Origin: Methylotenera sp.
GTDB lineage: Bacteria; Pseudomonadota; Gammaproteobacteria; Burkholderiales; Methylophilaceae
Direction of reading: 5' to 3'
DNA length: 64,000 nt
Assembly: GCA_013141495.1 (NCBI GenBank)
Contig: JABFQV010000007.1
Coordinates: 1 to 64,000 of the forward strand
Shown here piece by piece: positions 48,032 through 57,646 of this stretch. Within the stretch, counting starts at the first letter, position 1. Each line of letters opens with the position of its first letter. Made by a program: the position numbers and the translations under genes. Below the pieces are notes generated by a model, which worked only from the letters and a program-made list of their open reading frames with translations, did not search any database and had not been told where the DNA came from.

Positions 48032-48868
48032 ATGCGTTTAGTTGTTCAAGGCTCAGCCATCAGCGTTTCACATTTATCCCATATTCATCGGCTATGTAAT
48101 ACCAGTGTGCAATTTGTACAAATTGCACAATATGCCTACTACTTAGCTAATCAGCCTCCATTGCCTAGCGTACAACAATTTTGTGCTGACCAGCGCATTG
48201 ACTGCGCCTATGTTGACGATAAGCAGCACATTAACAACTTTGGTCTTTGTGTGATGGACATGGATTCCACGCTGATTAACATTGAGTGTATTGATGAAAT
48301 CGCCGATATGATGAACTTAAAGCCGCAGATTTCAGCCATCACCGAAAGCGCCATGCGCGGTGAAATTGATTTTGCAACCAGCCTAAAACAACGCGTAGCC
48401 TTACTTAAAGGTCTGGATGAAAGCGCACTACAACGCGTGATTGATGAACGGCTAAAACTAAACCCCGGTGCACAGGAGTGGATTGCCGCATGCAAAGTCA
48501 ATAACATTAAAACGATGGTGGTTTCTGGTGGCTTTACTTTATTTGCCAACCATGTACAAAAACTACTTGGGCTAGATTACGCAGTTGCCAACACCTTTGA
48601 AGTGGTTGACGGAAAACTTACCGGCAATATATTAGGTGACATCGTAGATGCTGACCGCAAAGCGCAGGAGTTAGTAAAGCTACGCGATGCATTAGGCCTT
48701 GCACCTAGCCAAACCATTGCTATTGGCGATGGTGCCAACGACCTTAAGATGATGTCAGCCGCCGCCGTGGGCGTGGCTTATCATGCCAAGCCAGTTGTGC
48801 AAACACAAGCCAATTACGCGCTAAATTTTGTTGGGTTAGATGGCATAGCCAACTTACTCACCACTTAA
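48032..48868 (+). CDS. serB: Phosphoserine phosphatase
   Basis: A 278-residue HAD phosphatase for the last step of serine synthesis. Motif I is VMDMDSTLINIECIDEIADM (about residues 73-92, nucleophile the first Asp of DMD); motif II KTMVVSGGFTLFANHV; motif III/IV QTIAIGDGANDLKMMSAAAV. The N-terminal 70 residues are a shortened, weakly conserved ACT-like part compared with the 322-residue E. coli enzyme. In a methylotroph serine supply also bears on one-carbon metabolism, but that link is general knowledge. Confidence 0.95.
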   Translation: MRLVVQGSAISVSHLSHIHRLCNTSVQFVQIAQYAYYLANQPPLPSVQQFCADQRIDCAYVDDKQHINNFGLCVMDMDSTLINIECIDEIADMMNLKPQISAITESAMRGEIDFATSLKQRVALLKGLDESALQRVIDERLKLNPGAQEWIAACKVNNIKTMVVSGGFTLFANHVQKLLGLDYAVANTFEVVDGKLTGNILGDIVDADRKAQELVKLRDALGLAPSQTIAIGDGANDLKMMSAAAVGVAYHAKPVVQTQANYALNFVGLDGIANLLTT

Positions 48869-48982
48869 AAACGTTTAAATCGTTGACCGATGACGGCTGA
48901 TAACGCCCTTTACATACGTCAATACCCTTAATTTAACAAGGTTATACAAACCCTAACACTTTCATTATTAACACTTTCATCC

Positions 48983-49011
48983 TTGACCAAACACGCTCAA
49001 ACCGTTATCGT
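48983..49011 (+). promoter_or_regulatory. Possible sigma-70 promoter of ilvBHC
   Basis: TTGACC and TATCGT are separated by 17 bases, 41 bases before the ilvB ATG. A short direct repeat TAACACTTTCAT precedes it. No leader peptide rich in Ile/Val/Leu was found. Confidence 0.4.
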
Positions 49012-49051
49012 ACAGGGTTACCTAATAAACTATTAAAAATCAAAAAGATTT

Positions 49052-50791
49052 ATGGCAGATACCGCACATCCGCATCAAATCACGGGCGCAGAAATTGTTA
49101 TCCGTTGCTTGGAACTAGAAAAAGTTAAATTCGTTTTTGGCTATCCAGGCGGCGCAGTTTTACACATCTATGACGCGATTTACAACCAAGACCACTTTAA
49201 GCATATTTTAGTGCGTCACGAGCAGGCTGCCGTTCATGCGGCCGATGCGTTCTCGCGCGCAACAGGTGAGGTGGGCGTAGCGCTCGTCACCTCAGGCCCG
49301 GGGGCAACCAACGCTATTACTGGCATCGCAACCGCTTATATGGATTCAATTCCGTTAGTGGTCATTAGCGGTCAGGTACCGGTTCCCGCCATTGGTTTAG
49401 ATGCATTCCAGGAAGTTGACATGGTTGGCGTTACGCGCCCCTGTGTAAAACATAACTTTCTGGTTAAAGATGTCAAAGACATCGCCATTACCATGAAAAA
49501 GGCTTTCCACATTGCCAGAACTGGCAGACCAGGGCCTGTGGTAGTCGATATTCCTAAAGATATCACCGCCCATTTGAGCGAGTTTATTTACCCAGATACA
49601 GTAGAGATGCGCTCATATAACCCTGTGACCAAGGGTCATAGCGGTCAAATCAAAAAAGCGGTTAAGTTACTACTTGAAGCCAAACGCCCAATGGTTTACA
49701 CCGGTGGCGGCGTTGTGCTGGGTGATGCAGCTGAAGCCTTGGTAAAGCTAGTAAAAGCGTTAGGCGTCCCTGTCACCAACACATTGATGGGCTTAGGTGG
49801 CTACCCTTCAACCGACAAACAATTTGTCGGCATGTTAGGCATGCACGGCACCTATGAAGCGAACATGGCCATGCAAGACTGTGACGTATTACTCGCAGTT
49901 GGCGCACGTTTTGATGACCGCGTTATTGGCAACCCTGACCACTTTTACAGCAAAGATCGTATCATTATTCATGTCGACATTGACCCCTCTTCAATTTCAA
50001 AGCGGGTCAAAGTACACGTGCCGATTGTGGGTGACGTAAAATCCGTACTTGCTGAAATGAACGAGCTGGTGGCGGCAGAATCCCCTAACCAATCGCCCGC
50101 ATTAAAAGCCTGGTGGGCACAAATTGATGCATGGCGCGGTAAGCTCTGTTTAAATTATGACAACAACAACGGTTTGATTAAACCGCAATACGTGGTTGAA
50201 AAACTATGGGAAGTCACCAAAGGCGAAGCTTATGTAACCTCTGACGTTGGCCAACATCAAATGTGGGCGGCTCAATATTACAAATTTGACCAGCCACGCC
50301 GCTGGATTAACTCAGGCGGCTTAGGCACAATGGGCGTAGGCTTGCCTTACGCCATGGGCGTACAGTTTGCACATCCTGACGCGCAAGTGGCTTGCGTCAC
50401 GGGTGAAGGCAGTATTCAAATGAATATTCAGGAGCTTTCAACCTGCAAGCAATACCATTTGCCTATTAAAGTGATTTTGCTCAACAACCGCTACTTAGGC
50501 ATGGTGCGTCAGTGGCAAGAGTTTTTCTATGAAAATCGCTACTCAGAATCTTACATGGATAGCTTGCCTGACTTTGTAAAACTAGCTGAATCTTACGGGC
50601 ATGTGGGCATGCAGATCACCAAACCTGAAGACGTTGAAGGTGCGCTAAAAGAAGCATTCGACATGAAATCACGCTTTGTATTTATGGACTTTATTACCGA
50701 CCAAAAAGAAAACGTGTTTCCGATGATTGCAGCGGGTAAGGGTTTATCTGAAATGATTATGTCTAACAACATTGGCGCGGAGGATTTATAA
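49052..50791 (+). CDS. ilvB: Acetolactate synthase large subunit
   Basis: A 579-residue thiamine-diphosphate enzyme, first in valine/leucine/isoleucine synthesis. It shows VKFVFGYPGGAVLHIYDAIY, the catalytic Glu in LVRHEQAAVHAADAF, FQEVDMVGVTRPCVKHNFLV, and the ThDP/Mg motif region GEGSIQMNIQELSTCKQYHL followed by VILLNNRYLGMVRQWQ. By sequence ilvB and ilvI types cannot be told apart here. Its last base pair overlaps the A of the ilvH ATG (TAATG). Confidence 0.96.
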   Translation: MADTAHPHQITGAEIVIRCLELEKVKFVFGYPGGAVLHIYDAIYNQDHFKHILVRHEQAAVHAADAFSRATGEVGVALVTSGPGATNAITGIATAYMDSIPLVVISGQVPVPAIGLDAFQEVDMVGVTRPCVKHNFLVKDVKDIAITMKKAFHIARTGRPGPVVVDIPKDITAHLSEFIYPDTVEMRSYNPVTKGHSGQIKKAVKLLLEAKRPMVYTGGGVVLGDAAEALVKLVKALGVPVTNTLMGLGGYPSTDKQFVGMLGMHGTYEANMAMQDCDVLLAVGARFDDRVIGNPDHFYSKDRIIIHVDIDPSSISKRVKVHVPIVGDVKSVLAEMNELVAAESPNQSPALKAWWAQIDAWRGKLCLNYDNNNGLIKPQYVVEKLWEVTKGEAYVTSDVGQHQMWAAQYYKFDQPRRWINSGGLGTMGVGLPYAMGVQFAHPDAQVACVTGEGSIQMNIQELSTCKQYHLPIKVILLNNRYLGMVRQWQEFFYENRYSESYMDSLPDFVKLAESYGHVGMQITKPEDVEGALKEAFDMKSRFVFMDFITDQKENVFPMIAAGKGLSEMIMSNNIGAEDL

Positions 50792-51282
50792 TGCGTCATA
50801 TTATTTCACTGTTAATGGAAAACGAAGCCGGTGCTTTATCACGCGTGGCTGGTTTATTCTCTGCACGTGGCTACAACATTGAGTCACTCACAGTTGCACC
50901 TACTGAAGACGCAACACTTTCACGCATGACTATTGTCACCTCAGGCTCTGAAGATGTGATTGAGCAAATCATCAAGCAATTAAATAAGCTCATTGATGTG
51001 GTTAAAGTGTTGGATTTAAACGATGGCAAATTCATCGAACGCGAGTTGATGCTAGTAAAAGTCAAAGCAACCGGCACGTTCCGTGAAGAAATGAAACGTA
51101 TGTGCGATATATTCCGCGGCCGTATTATCGATGTGGCTGACGGTAGCTTTACTATTGAGCTTACCGGCTCAGGCAATAAGTTAGATGCTTTTATCGAAAG
51201 TTTAGATAAAACCGCGATTTTAGAAACAGTGCGCACCGGCGCATCTGGTATCGGTCGCGGTGATAGAGTTTTGAAAGTTTAG
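50791..51282 (+). CDS. ilvH: Acetolactate synthase small regulatory subunit
   Basis: A 163-residue ACT-domain subunit giving valine feedback. It opens MRHIISLLMENEAGALSRVA and GLFSARGYNIESLTVAPTED, then FIERELMLVKVKATGTFREE and GRIIDVADGSFTIELTGSGN, the standard IlvH sequence. Length matches E. coli IlvH. It is coupled to ilvB by a one-base overlap. A G-rich inverted repeat separates it from ilvC. Confidence 0.97.
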   Translation: MRHIISLLMENEAGALSRVAGLFSARGYNIESLTVAPTEDATLSRMTIVTSGSEDVIEQIIKQLNKLIDVVKVLDLNDGKFIERELMLVKVKATGTFREEMKRMCDIFRGRIIDVADGSFTIELTGSGNKLDAFIESLDKTAILETVRTGASGIGRGDRVLKV

Positions 51283-51291
51283 TTGACTACA

Positions 51292-52460
<1,169 letters not shown>

Positions 52461-52491
52461 GTCATTAGTGAATAGTCGTTAGATCTTAGTT

Positions 52492-52526
52492 AGGGCGGGA
52501 CGCTAAATAGCCTCCCGCCCTTTTTA
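52492..52526 (+). terminator. Terminator of the ilv operon
   Basis: Stem AGGGCGGGA / TCCCGCCCT with a 12-base loop followed by TTTTTATT, starting 32 bases after the ilvC stop. Confidence 0.9.
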
Positions 52527-52586
52527 TTAGAAAAAAACTGGTTTATTGCTAATCTATCATATAAGAAAGTTGCCTCATAAAACCTC

Positions 52587-52659
52587 GTCATTCTGAGCGT
52601 AGCGAAGAATCCAGTAATGCGGCTAATGATTATGGATTCTTCGCTACGCTCAGAATGAC
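52587..52659. repeat. GTCATTCTGAGCG-type inverted repeat ahead of psd
   Basis: Arms GTCATTCTGAGCGTAGCG..AATCCA / TGGATT..CGCTACGCTCAGAATGAC. The same arms form the inner hairpin of the MITE-like element at 40215-40286; here the outer ends are missing. It ends 15 bases before the psd ATG. Confidence 0.9.
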
Positions 52660-52674
52660 AATCTAGGAAACACC

Positions 52675-53529
52675 ATGAAATTTGCTGTACTCACTCAATA
52701 CCTCATCCCTAAGCAAGCCATCACCGCGCTTGCAGGCAAACTGGCGCACTTGCAAGGTGGCAACGTCACCACTGCTGTTATTCGCTGGTTTGTAAAGCGA
52801 TATAACGTCAACATGGCTGAGGCAGCCAATTCTGACATTACTGCATACCCAAGCTTTAATGAATTTTTTACACGTCCGTTAAAAGTTGGCGCACGTCCAC
52901 TCGCCCAAGCAGACTTTATTTGCCCAGTAGATGGTGCAATTAGCCAATTTGGCAACATTGAAGCCGACCAGATTTTTCAGGCGAAAGGGCATGCTTACTC
53001 AACCACCGCGCTAGTAGGTGGTGATAAAAACACTGCGCAAAAATATGAAAATGGTCACTTTGCCTGCCTGTACCTAAGCCCAAAAGACTATCATCGTATT
53101 CACATGCCTTGCGACGGCACGCTAAAAAGCATGACCTATGTGCCTGGTGCGTTATTCTCGGTAAACCCGACCACCGCGCAAGGTGTGCTAGGTTTATTCG
53201 CACGTAATGAGCGTGTAGTATGTGAGTTTAGCTCCGCCTCACACGGTAATTTTGTCATGGTGCTGGTGGGTGCCACCATTGTGGGTAGCATGGCAACGGT
53301 TTGGCATACTGCAAAAAATGGCATCATCAACCCGCCGCGCTTACCTAACGTTCAGACATGGTCATACACCGATCAAAATATCACCCTAAAACAAGGTGAT
53401 GAAATGGGGCGCTTTTTGCTCGGCTCAACTGTAGTAATGTTGTTTGAAAAAGATGCACTGCAATTTAATGCCAATTGGCAACCCGCACGCGCGGTTAAAT
53501 TGGGTGAGATGATGGGTATGAAGCCATAA
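52675..53529 (+). CDS. psd: Phosphatidylserine decarboxylase
   Basis: A 284-residue proenzyme of the large membrane-associated class that makes phosphatidylethanolamine. The self-cleavage site is LGST in GRFLLGSTVVMLFEKD (about residues 243-258), where Ser becomes the pyruvoyl group. Other family blocks: FNEFFTRPLKVGARPL, FICPVDGAISQFGNI and YLSPKDYHRIHMPCDGTLK with the catalytic His. The start ATG has CTAGGAAACACC upstream. An inverted repeat directly before it and a long hairpin after it isolate it from its neighbours. Confidence 0.96.
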   Translation: MKFAVLTQYLIPKQAITALAGKLAHLQGGNVTTAVIRWFVKRYNVNMAEAANSDITAYPSFNEFFTRPLKVGARPLAQADFICPVDGAISQFGNIEADQIFQAKGHAYSTTALVGGDKNTAQKYENGHFACLYLSPKDYHRIHMPCDGTLKSMTYVPGALFSVNPTTAQGVLGLFARNERVVCEFSSASHGNFVMVLVGATIVGSMATVWHTAKNGIINPPRLPNVQTWSYTDQNITLKQGDEMGRFLLGSTVVMLFEKDALQFNANWQPARAVKLGEMMGMKP

Positions 53530-53534
53530 GCAAA

Positions 53535-53623
53535 CGGATTTTTGTATGAGCGAATTTATTCGCGAAAACTATATGAATATAACCATTGTTTTCGCGAATA
53601 AATTCGCTCATACAAAAAAACCG
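53535..53623. terminator. Long hairpin between psd and rppH
   Basis: Arms of about 35 bases (53535-53569; 53588-53623) with the core TATGAGCGAATTTATTCGCG and its complement, and A/T runs at both outer ends. It lies between two converging genes and can serve both. The AGCGAATTTATTCGCG core is a common dispersed palindrome in proteobacteria. Confidence 0.8.
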
Positions 53624-53647
53624 CTATGTTTTTTTATATGGTTTCAG

Positions 53648-54133
53648 CTACTTAACAACTTTATGATGCAAATGCGGTGCCAACTCGTTGAGCGCAGACT
53701 CATACACCCCGCGCTTAAACTCAATCACATCCTCTAGCGGCACCCAGTATTCACTCCAGCGCCAAGCATCAAACTCAGGATGACTGGTTGCGCGTAATGA
53801 CACATCGCTATCGCGCCCTACCATGCGCAGCAAATACCAAATTTGCTTTTGGCCACGGTAACTGCCACGCCACTCGCGCTTTACCCAGCTAGTAGGCACT
53901 TCGTACCTGAGCCAATCTTTAGTGCGACCTAAAATTTTAACATGCTCAGGCTTTAAGCCCACCTCTTCCATCAGTTCACGATACATGGCCTGCTCTGGGC
54001 TTTCGCCATAGTTAATTCCACCTTGTGGAAACTGCCAAGCATGCTCACGGATACGCTTACCCCAAAATACCTGATTGCTGGCATTACATAAAATAATGCC
54101 AACATTCGGGCGAAACCCGTCTCGATCTAACAT
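53648..54133 (-). CDS. rppH: RNA pyrophosphohydrolase
   Basis: A 161-residue Nudix hydrolase that removes pyrophosphate from mRNA 5' ends. It opens [20 protein letters not shown] and the Nudix box is [20 protein letters not shown] followed by VGL (about residues 38-60), with all Glu residues of the GX5EX7REUXEEXGU pattern. [20 protein letters not shown] and [15 protein letters not shown] are RppH-specific. Length fits the family. Converges with psd. Confidence 0.96.
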   Translation of the reverse strand: MLDRDGFRPNVGIILCNASNQVFWGKRIREHAWQFPQGGINYGESPEQAMYRELMEEVGLKPEHVKILGRTKDWLRYEVPTSWVKREWRGSYRGQKQIWYLLRMVGRDSDVSLRATSHPEFDAWRWSEYWVPLEDVIEFKRGVYESALNELAPHLHHKVVK

Positions 54134-54251
54134 AACAATTTACTGCCTTAATTATTTAGTGCAATTTTTTCATATTTCTTGCATTATTGAAAGCAACCAT
54201 TTGCTACAAAGCCAATTAAATCAACCTCAATCCATATCAATTAAATACAAC

Positions 54252-55238
54252 ATGCATATAAAACTCAGTACACTATTTAAACCACGCTATTTTTTACCAC
54301 TTGCAATCACCAGTATCTTGTTAAACGCCTGTAGCGCAACACCTCACAACGCATACGCTTACATTACAAATCAGGGTGAAAATACCGTATCTGTCATCAA
54401 CACCTCGTCAAACCAGGTCATTAACACCATTAAAGTAGGCAAAGCCCCTGTTGGCGTGGCAGTATCCGCCAAGTTGCAGCGCGCTTATATTTCAAATGTT
54501 GAAAGCCAAGAAATTTCTATCATCAACACACAAACCAATCAACTAATCGACGCCATAAAAATAAAAGGCTCACCGGTAGGTTTGGCATTATCGCCTGATA
54601 ATAAAACACTTTATGTCGCTGATTGGTTTGATAATCATGTACTTGCAATTAACACAGCACAAACTGACTTGGTGCAAGAAGTGAACGTAGGTGACGCGCC
54701 AGCAGGCTTGATCGTAAGCCCAGATAACCAATGGCTATATGTGGCTAATCGCGATAGTAACGACATTGCTGTGATAGAAACCGCCACGCTAACCATCAAA
54801 AAACGCATCAAGGTCGGCAAACACCCGTTTGGCCTAGCGCTAAGCAACAGCGGTAAATTATTGGCAAGCGTTAATGTACAAGAAGATACAGTAAGCATTA
54901 TCAACACCCAAACCAATACCCAGCAAACCATAAAAGTTGGCTACCACCCCTATTGTGCCGCATTTAGCCTGGATGAAAAAACACTGTATGTCACCAATAC
55001 CCAAGACGACAACGTCACCGTGCTGGATCTAGCAACACAAAAGGCAATCGCCACCATCAACGTTGGCAGCACACCTGAGGGCATCAGTCTGGACCACACC
55101 AACCAGCGTGCTTATGTGGCTAATTGGGGCAGTAATGATGTGAGCGTCATTGATACGCAAACCAATAAGTTAATAACCACCATTAAAACGGGTGACAAAA
55201 GCCGAGCGTTTGGGCAATTTATATTGCCGGAACAATAA
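54252..55238 (+). CDS. YVTN beta-propeller lipoprotein
   Basis: A 328-residue protein from the ATG at 54252; the frame is open further upstream, but that part overlaps rppH and lacks protein-like sequence. A signal peptide ends in the lipobox LNAC (about residues 21-24). The body is seven or so beta-propeller blades of the YVTN/YncE type, each close to TNQLIDAIKIKGSPVGLALS, PDNKTLYVADWFDNHVLAIN. YncE-like proteins bind DNA or act as scaffolds; function here is unknown. No partner gene is coupled to it. Confidence 0.9.
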   Translation: MHIKLSTLFKPRYFLPLAITSILLNACSATPHNAYAYITNQGENTVSVINTSSNQVINTIKVGKAPVGVAVSAKLQRAYISNVESQEISIINTQTNQLIDAIKIKGSPVGLALSPDNKTLYVADWFDNHVLAINTAQTDLVQEVNVGDAPAGLIVSPDNQWLYVANRDSNDIAVIETATLTIKKRIKVGKHPFGLALSNSGKLLASVNVQEDTVSIINTQTNTQQTIKVGYHPYCAAFSLDEKTLYVTNTQDDNVTVLDLATQKAIATINVGSTPEGISLDHTNQRAYVANWGSNDVSVIDTQTNKLITTIKTGDKSRAFGQFILPEQ

Positions 55239-55619
55239 AAGTACAGTTATTTTTAGAAAAGTTTTTTTAGGCGATGATTTTAACCTAGTCTATTAATCAC
55301 ACAAAAATACTCCCTCCCCTTTTAGCAGTGCTTGCCAGTTTGACTGGCTTTAGCACTGCTTATCAGTTGTTCTGATTTAGTGGGAGGGCTAGCAGCCTGT
55401 CGGTAAGAACGTGGCAATCTTGTTACGCGCTACCCCCATCCTAACCTTCCCCCTAGTAGGGGGAAGGAATGATAAAGCTACAACCTCTGTCAACCAAGCG
55501 CCAACAATATCGTTGACAGAAATACAATCGCCAATACATTCAATAAATTGTGTTTTCATTTATAATGTATCGTTGTTTTGAGTAAGTCCCTCACAGTCAA
55601 GAATTTTGGAGAAAAATGA
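55239..55619. other. Repeat-rich gap before the SRPBCC gene
   Basis: No gene. It holds an inverted repeat CCCTCCC / GGGAGGG (55312 and 55381) that encloses a copy of a three-member hairpin repeat (55322-55366), a perfect CCTTCCCCCTA-G-TAGGGGGAAGG palindrome (55445-55467), and a CTGTCAAC / GTTGACAG pair (55486; 55513). Confidence 0.75.
55322..55366 (-). repeat. Hairpin repeat family, copy 1
   Basis: Reverse-complement copy of the consensus CTGATAAGCACTACTAAGC, (C)AGWAAACTGGCAAG, TATTGCTAA found also at 56909-56951 and 63478-63520. The core folds as AGCASTRCTAARCCAG against CTGGCAAGYAYTGCT. Confidence 0.8.
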
Positions 55620-56156
55620 ATGAAAAAAATCCTCACGTTAATTGCACTTGGTTTAAGCGCAAGCTTAGTTTCTTTTACGGCAGCTGCACACGGCCCATCA
55701 CCGCTCAAAGTAGATAAATCTATCACCATTAAAGCAGACCAAGCCAAAGTTTGGGCATTGGTTAAAGATTTTGGCAACATGCAAAAATGGCATCCGGCTG
55801 TAGTCAGCACCAAGCTAGAGAAAAAAGGCGATGACACTTTCAGAACCTTAACCCTAAAAGACGGTGGCGCAATTGTTGAAAAACTACGCAGTGCAGACGA
55901 TGCCGACATGAAAATCCGTTATGAAATCATCACTAGCCCGCTACCACTAACCGATTACAATGCGTTCATGGTAGTGACTAAAGGTGCCAATGCAGGTGAA
56001 GTTAACGTGCAATGGGTTGGTCGCTTTTACCGTTTATACAAACTGAACCCGCCAATTCCAGCGGGTCAAGATGATGCAACCGCTTTAAACGCTATTAACG
56101 GTATTTTTGATGCTGGTTTAGCCGGCCTTAAAAAAGCGGCCGAATCGTCAAAGTAA
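55620..56156 (+). CDS. Exported SRPBCC (polyketide cyclase-like) protein
   Basis: A 178-residue precursor: signal peptide MKKILTLIALGLSASLVSFT, cleavage near AAAHG, then a START/SRPBCC fold with SITIKADQAKVWALVKDFGN, MQKWHPAVVSTKLEKKGDDT and NAFMVVTKGANAGEVNVQWV, the usual layout of polyketide cyclase/dehydrase-type lipid-binding proteins. Periplasmic members probably bind a small hydrophobic ligand; none can be named here. GGAGAAAA precedes the start, and a terminator follows, so it is monocistronic. Confidence 0.88.
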   Translation: MKKILTLIALGLSASLVSFTAAAHGPSPLKVDKSITIKADQAKVWALVKDFGNMQKWHPAVVSTKLEKKGDDTFRTLTLKDGGAIVEKLRSADDADMKIRYEIITSPLPLTDYNAFMVVTKGANAGEVNVQWVGRFYRLYKLNPPIPAGQDDATALNAINGIFDAGLAGLKKAAESSK

Positions 56157-56266
56157 CGGGCCAGGAAGCTGGCGCAACTCCTGATCAAAAACCATGGTGG
56201 AAGTTTTGGTAACAACAAAGTGACCTGAATGACACGCAAAGTGACAAACTTTGTCAGCGCACGATT

Positions 56267-56293
56267 AAAAAGCGGGGGAAACCCCGCTTTTTT
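56267..56293 (+). terminator. Terminator of the SRPBCC gene
   Basis: AAAAGCGGGG-GAAA-CCCCGCTTTT followed by two more T; a GNRA-type loop. Confidence 0.92.
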
Positions 56294-56307
56294 GCATAAA
56301 GAAATGT

Positions 56308-56323
56308 TGGCATAGCAATTGCA
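56308..56323 (+). promoter_or_regulatory. Sigma-54 promoter of the pilin gene
   Basis: TGGCATAGCAATTGCA matches TGGCAYR-N4-TTGCW at every defined position. It lies 87 bases before the pilin ATG. Type IV pilin genes are commonly driven by RpoN with PilR. Confidence 0.9.
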
Positions 56324-56409
56324 TATATAATTTCAAGCGCGGCAGTTTGTTTAAATTAAAAACTTGCACGTGTACAGTAGTTTAAATTTTTTACATAAAG
56401 GAAATTAAA

Positions 56410-56871
56410 ATGAAACAAATTCAAAAAGGTTTTACCTTAATCGAGTTAATGATTGTTGTGGCAATTATCGGTATTTTGGCTGCTGTTGCAATCCCCGCAT
56501 ACAAAGACTACACAATTAAAGCTAAAGTAACAGAAGCGTCTAACTTAATTTCAGCTGCAAAACAAGCCATTGCTTTGACTGGCGCAAATGGTACATTAGT
56601 AGGTGCCACTAACGCGACTGCTGCGGGCGCGGATGCTTTAGGTATTGCTCAAGATACGACAATCACAGGAAATTACGTTACAAAAGTTACAATTGCTGGC
56701 ACTGGCGCAACTACAGCAACAATAACCGCTACATTTGGTGCAGCATCAGCAACCATACCTGCTGAATTAGGCGCTAAAACTGTAGAATGGACAGGGACAA
56801 TCAACGGCGGCAGTACTAGCTGGACAGTCAGCGGCGGTACTTTGGATGCTAAATACCGTCCAAAAGCTTAG
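56410..56871 (+). CDS. pilA: Type IV pilin (PilA/PilE-like)
   Basis: A 153-residue type IVa prepilin. A six-to-seven-residue leader MKQIQKG is cut before [20 protein letters not shown], with Glu5 of the mature protein in place. After the N-terminal helix the globular part is Thr/Ala/Gly-rich, and no cysteine occurs anywhere, so the usual C-terminal disulphide loop is absent. AAAGGAAATTAAA precedes the ATG. It is expressed from a sigma-54 promoter and ended by a strong hairpin. No other pil gene is in the window. Confidence 0.93.
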   Translation: MKQIQKGFTLIELMIVVAIIGILAAVAIPAYKDYTIKAKVTEASNLISAAKQAIALTGANGTLVGATNATAAGADALGIAQDTTITGNYVTKVTIAGTGATTATITATFGAASATIPAELGAKTVEWTGTINGGSTSWTVSGGTLDAKYRPKA

Positions 56872-56908
56872 CAAGCAAGCGTAGCCTCGATAGAGTGAAT
56901 CAGGAAAA

Positions 56909-56951
56909 CTGATAAGCACTACTAAGCAAGTAAACTGGCAAGTATTGCTAA
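56909..56951 (+). repeat. Hairpin repeat family, copy 2
   Basis: CTGATAAGCACTACTAAGCA then AGTAAACTGGCAAGTATTGC; nearly identical to copy 3 at 63478-63520 and inverted relative to copy 1. Lies between the pilin stop and its terminator. Confidence 0.88.
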
Positions 56952-56977
56952 ACGGAATCGAGGTTTAACGTAACAAA

Positions 56978-57008
56978 CAAAACCCCTGCAAATTGCGGGG
57001 GTTTTGTT
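56978..57008 (+). terminator. Terminator of the pilin gene
   Basis: ACAAAACCCC.GCAA / TTGC.GGGGTTTTGT stem followed by TTTT. Confidence 0.92.
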
Positions 57009-57092
57009 TTTGGTGGCGTCATTGCGTTTTATGGGGTAAAAAATTAAAAAACGGTCAAAAAAATGGGGTCACAAAAAAATGGCAAAAAAATC

Positions 57093-57302
57093 AAAAAAAA
57101 TGGGGTCAGACACGATTTATTTTACTAAGTGCGCGAGTGACATTAGGGTCAGATGCTATGACTCCTTGACCATAAAAATAAATTGGGAAAAATAGATAAC
57201 AAAAAAAATGGGGTCAGACACGATTTATTTTACTAAGTGCGCGAGTGACATTAGGGTCAGATGCTATGACTCCTTGACCATAAAAATAAATTGGGAAAAA
57301 TA
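57093..57302. repeat. Tandem duplication of about 102 bases, period 108
   Basis: 57093-57194 and 57201-57302 are identical as far as I can compare: each begins with A8 and TGGGGTCAGACACG, and ends AATAAATTGGGAAAAATA. The TGGGGTCAGA motif also appears truncated just before (57064) and after (57311). Such motifs accompany REP/RAYT-type repeats in other genomes (recollection). Confidence 0.9.
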
Positions 57303-57337
57303 AAGGCAAATGGGGATAATATGGTCCTAATTGATTC

Positions 57338-57369
57338 TTGACTTTAAATTATCCTTACATTAAAGTAAG
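57338..57369 (+). promoter_or_regulatory. Promoter and possible operator of the toxin-antitoxin pair
   Basis: TTGACT and TAAAGT with 17-base spacing. A CTTAC-ATTAAA-GTAAG dyad (57354-57369) overlaps the -10, a fitting place for autoregulation by the antitoxin. Confidence 0.5.
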
Positions 57370-57394
57370 ATTATTAAAATTTGAAAGGAATATC

Positions 57395-57646
57395 ATGTCA
57401 ACCGCAACACTCACATCTAAAGGGCAAATCACTATTCCTGCTGCTGTTCGTGCGGCCATGAACCTTGAGAGTGGTAGTAGGGTTGAGTTTGTAGAATCAG
57501 GTAAGGGTCAATTTTTAATAGTTGCCGCTACCAGCCCAGTACAAAATCTAAAAGGCTTGCTACGCATACCAAGCACGCCCGTTACAATAGAGCAAATGAA
57601 CCAAATGATTGCAGCGCGTGGCGCAACTAACGGTGCAAATAAATGA
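57395..57646 (+). CDS. AbrB/MazE-family antitoxin
   Basis: An 83-residue swapped-hairpin AbrB/MazE protein starting at the ATG at 57395, with GAAAGGAA upstream; the longer in-frame start at 57338 has no site. The DNA-binding part is ATLTSKGQITIPAAVRAAMN and LESGSRVEFVESGKGQFLIV. The C-terminal part (LKGLLRIPSTPVTIEQMNQM) is the usual VapC-binding tail. It overlaps the toxin gene by four bases (ATGA). Confidence 0.9.
   Translation: MSTATLTSKGQITIPAAVRAAMNLESGSRVEFVESGKGQFLIVAATSPVQNLKGLLRIPSTPVTIEQMNQMIAARGATNGANK

Larger units (their letters stand above)
56872..57394. other. Repeat-filled gap between pilin and toxin-antitoxin genes
   Basis: No gene. In order: a CCTCGAT / ATCGAGG inverted repeat (56885-56963) enclosing copy 2 of the three-member hairpin family, the pilin terminator, A-rich TGGGGTCA motifs (57062-57100), a 108-base-period tandem duplication, and the antitoxin promoter. 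Confidence 0.75.

Noticed and set aside
48869-49051. An attenuator with leader peptide before ilvB
   Set aside because: No short frame rich in Ile, Val or Leu and no competing hairpins were found.
54075-54251. A longer N-terminus for the YVTN propeller protein
   Set aside because: These 59 codons overlap rppH and give no signal-like sequence; the ATG at 54252 opens directly into a lipoprotein leader.
57338-57394. A longer N-terminus for the AbrB/MazE antitoxin
   Set aside because: It covers the -35/-10 promoter and lacks a ribosome site; the ATG at 57395 has GAAAGGAA and starts the conserved domain.
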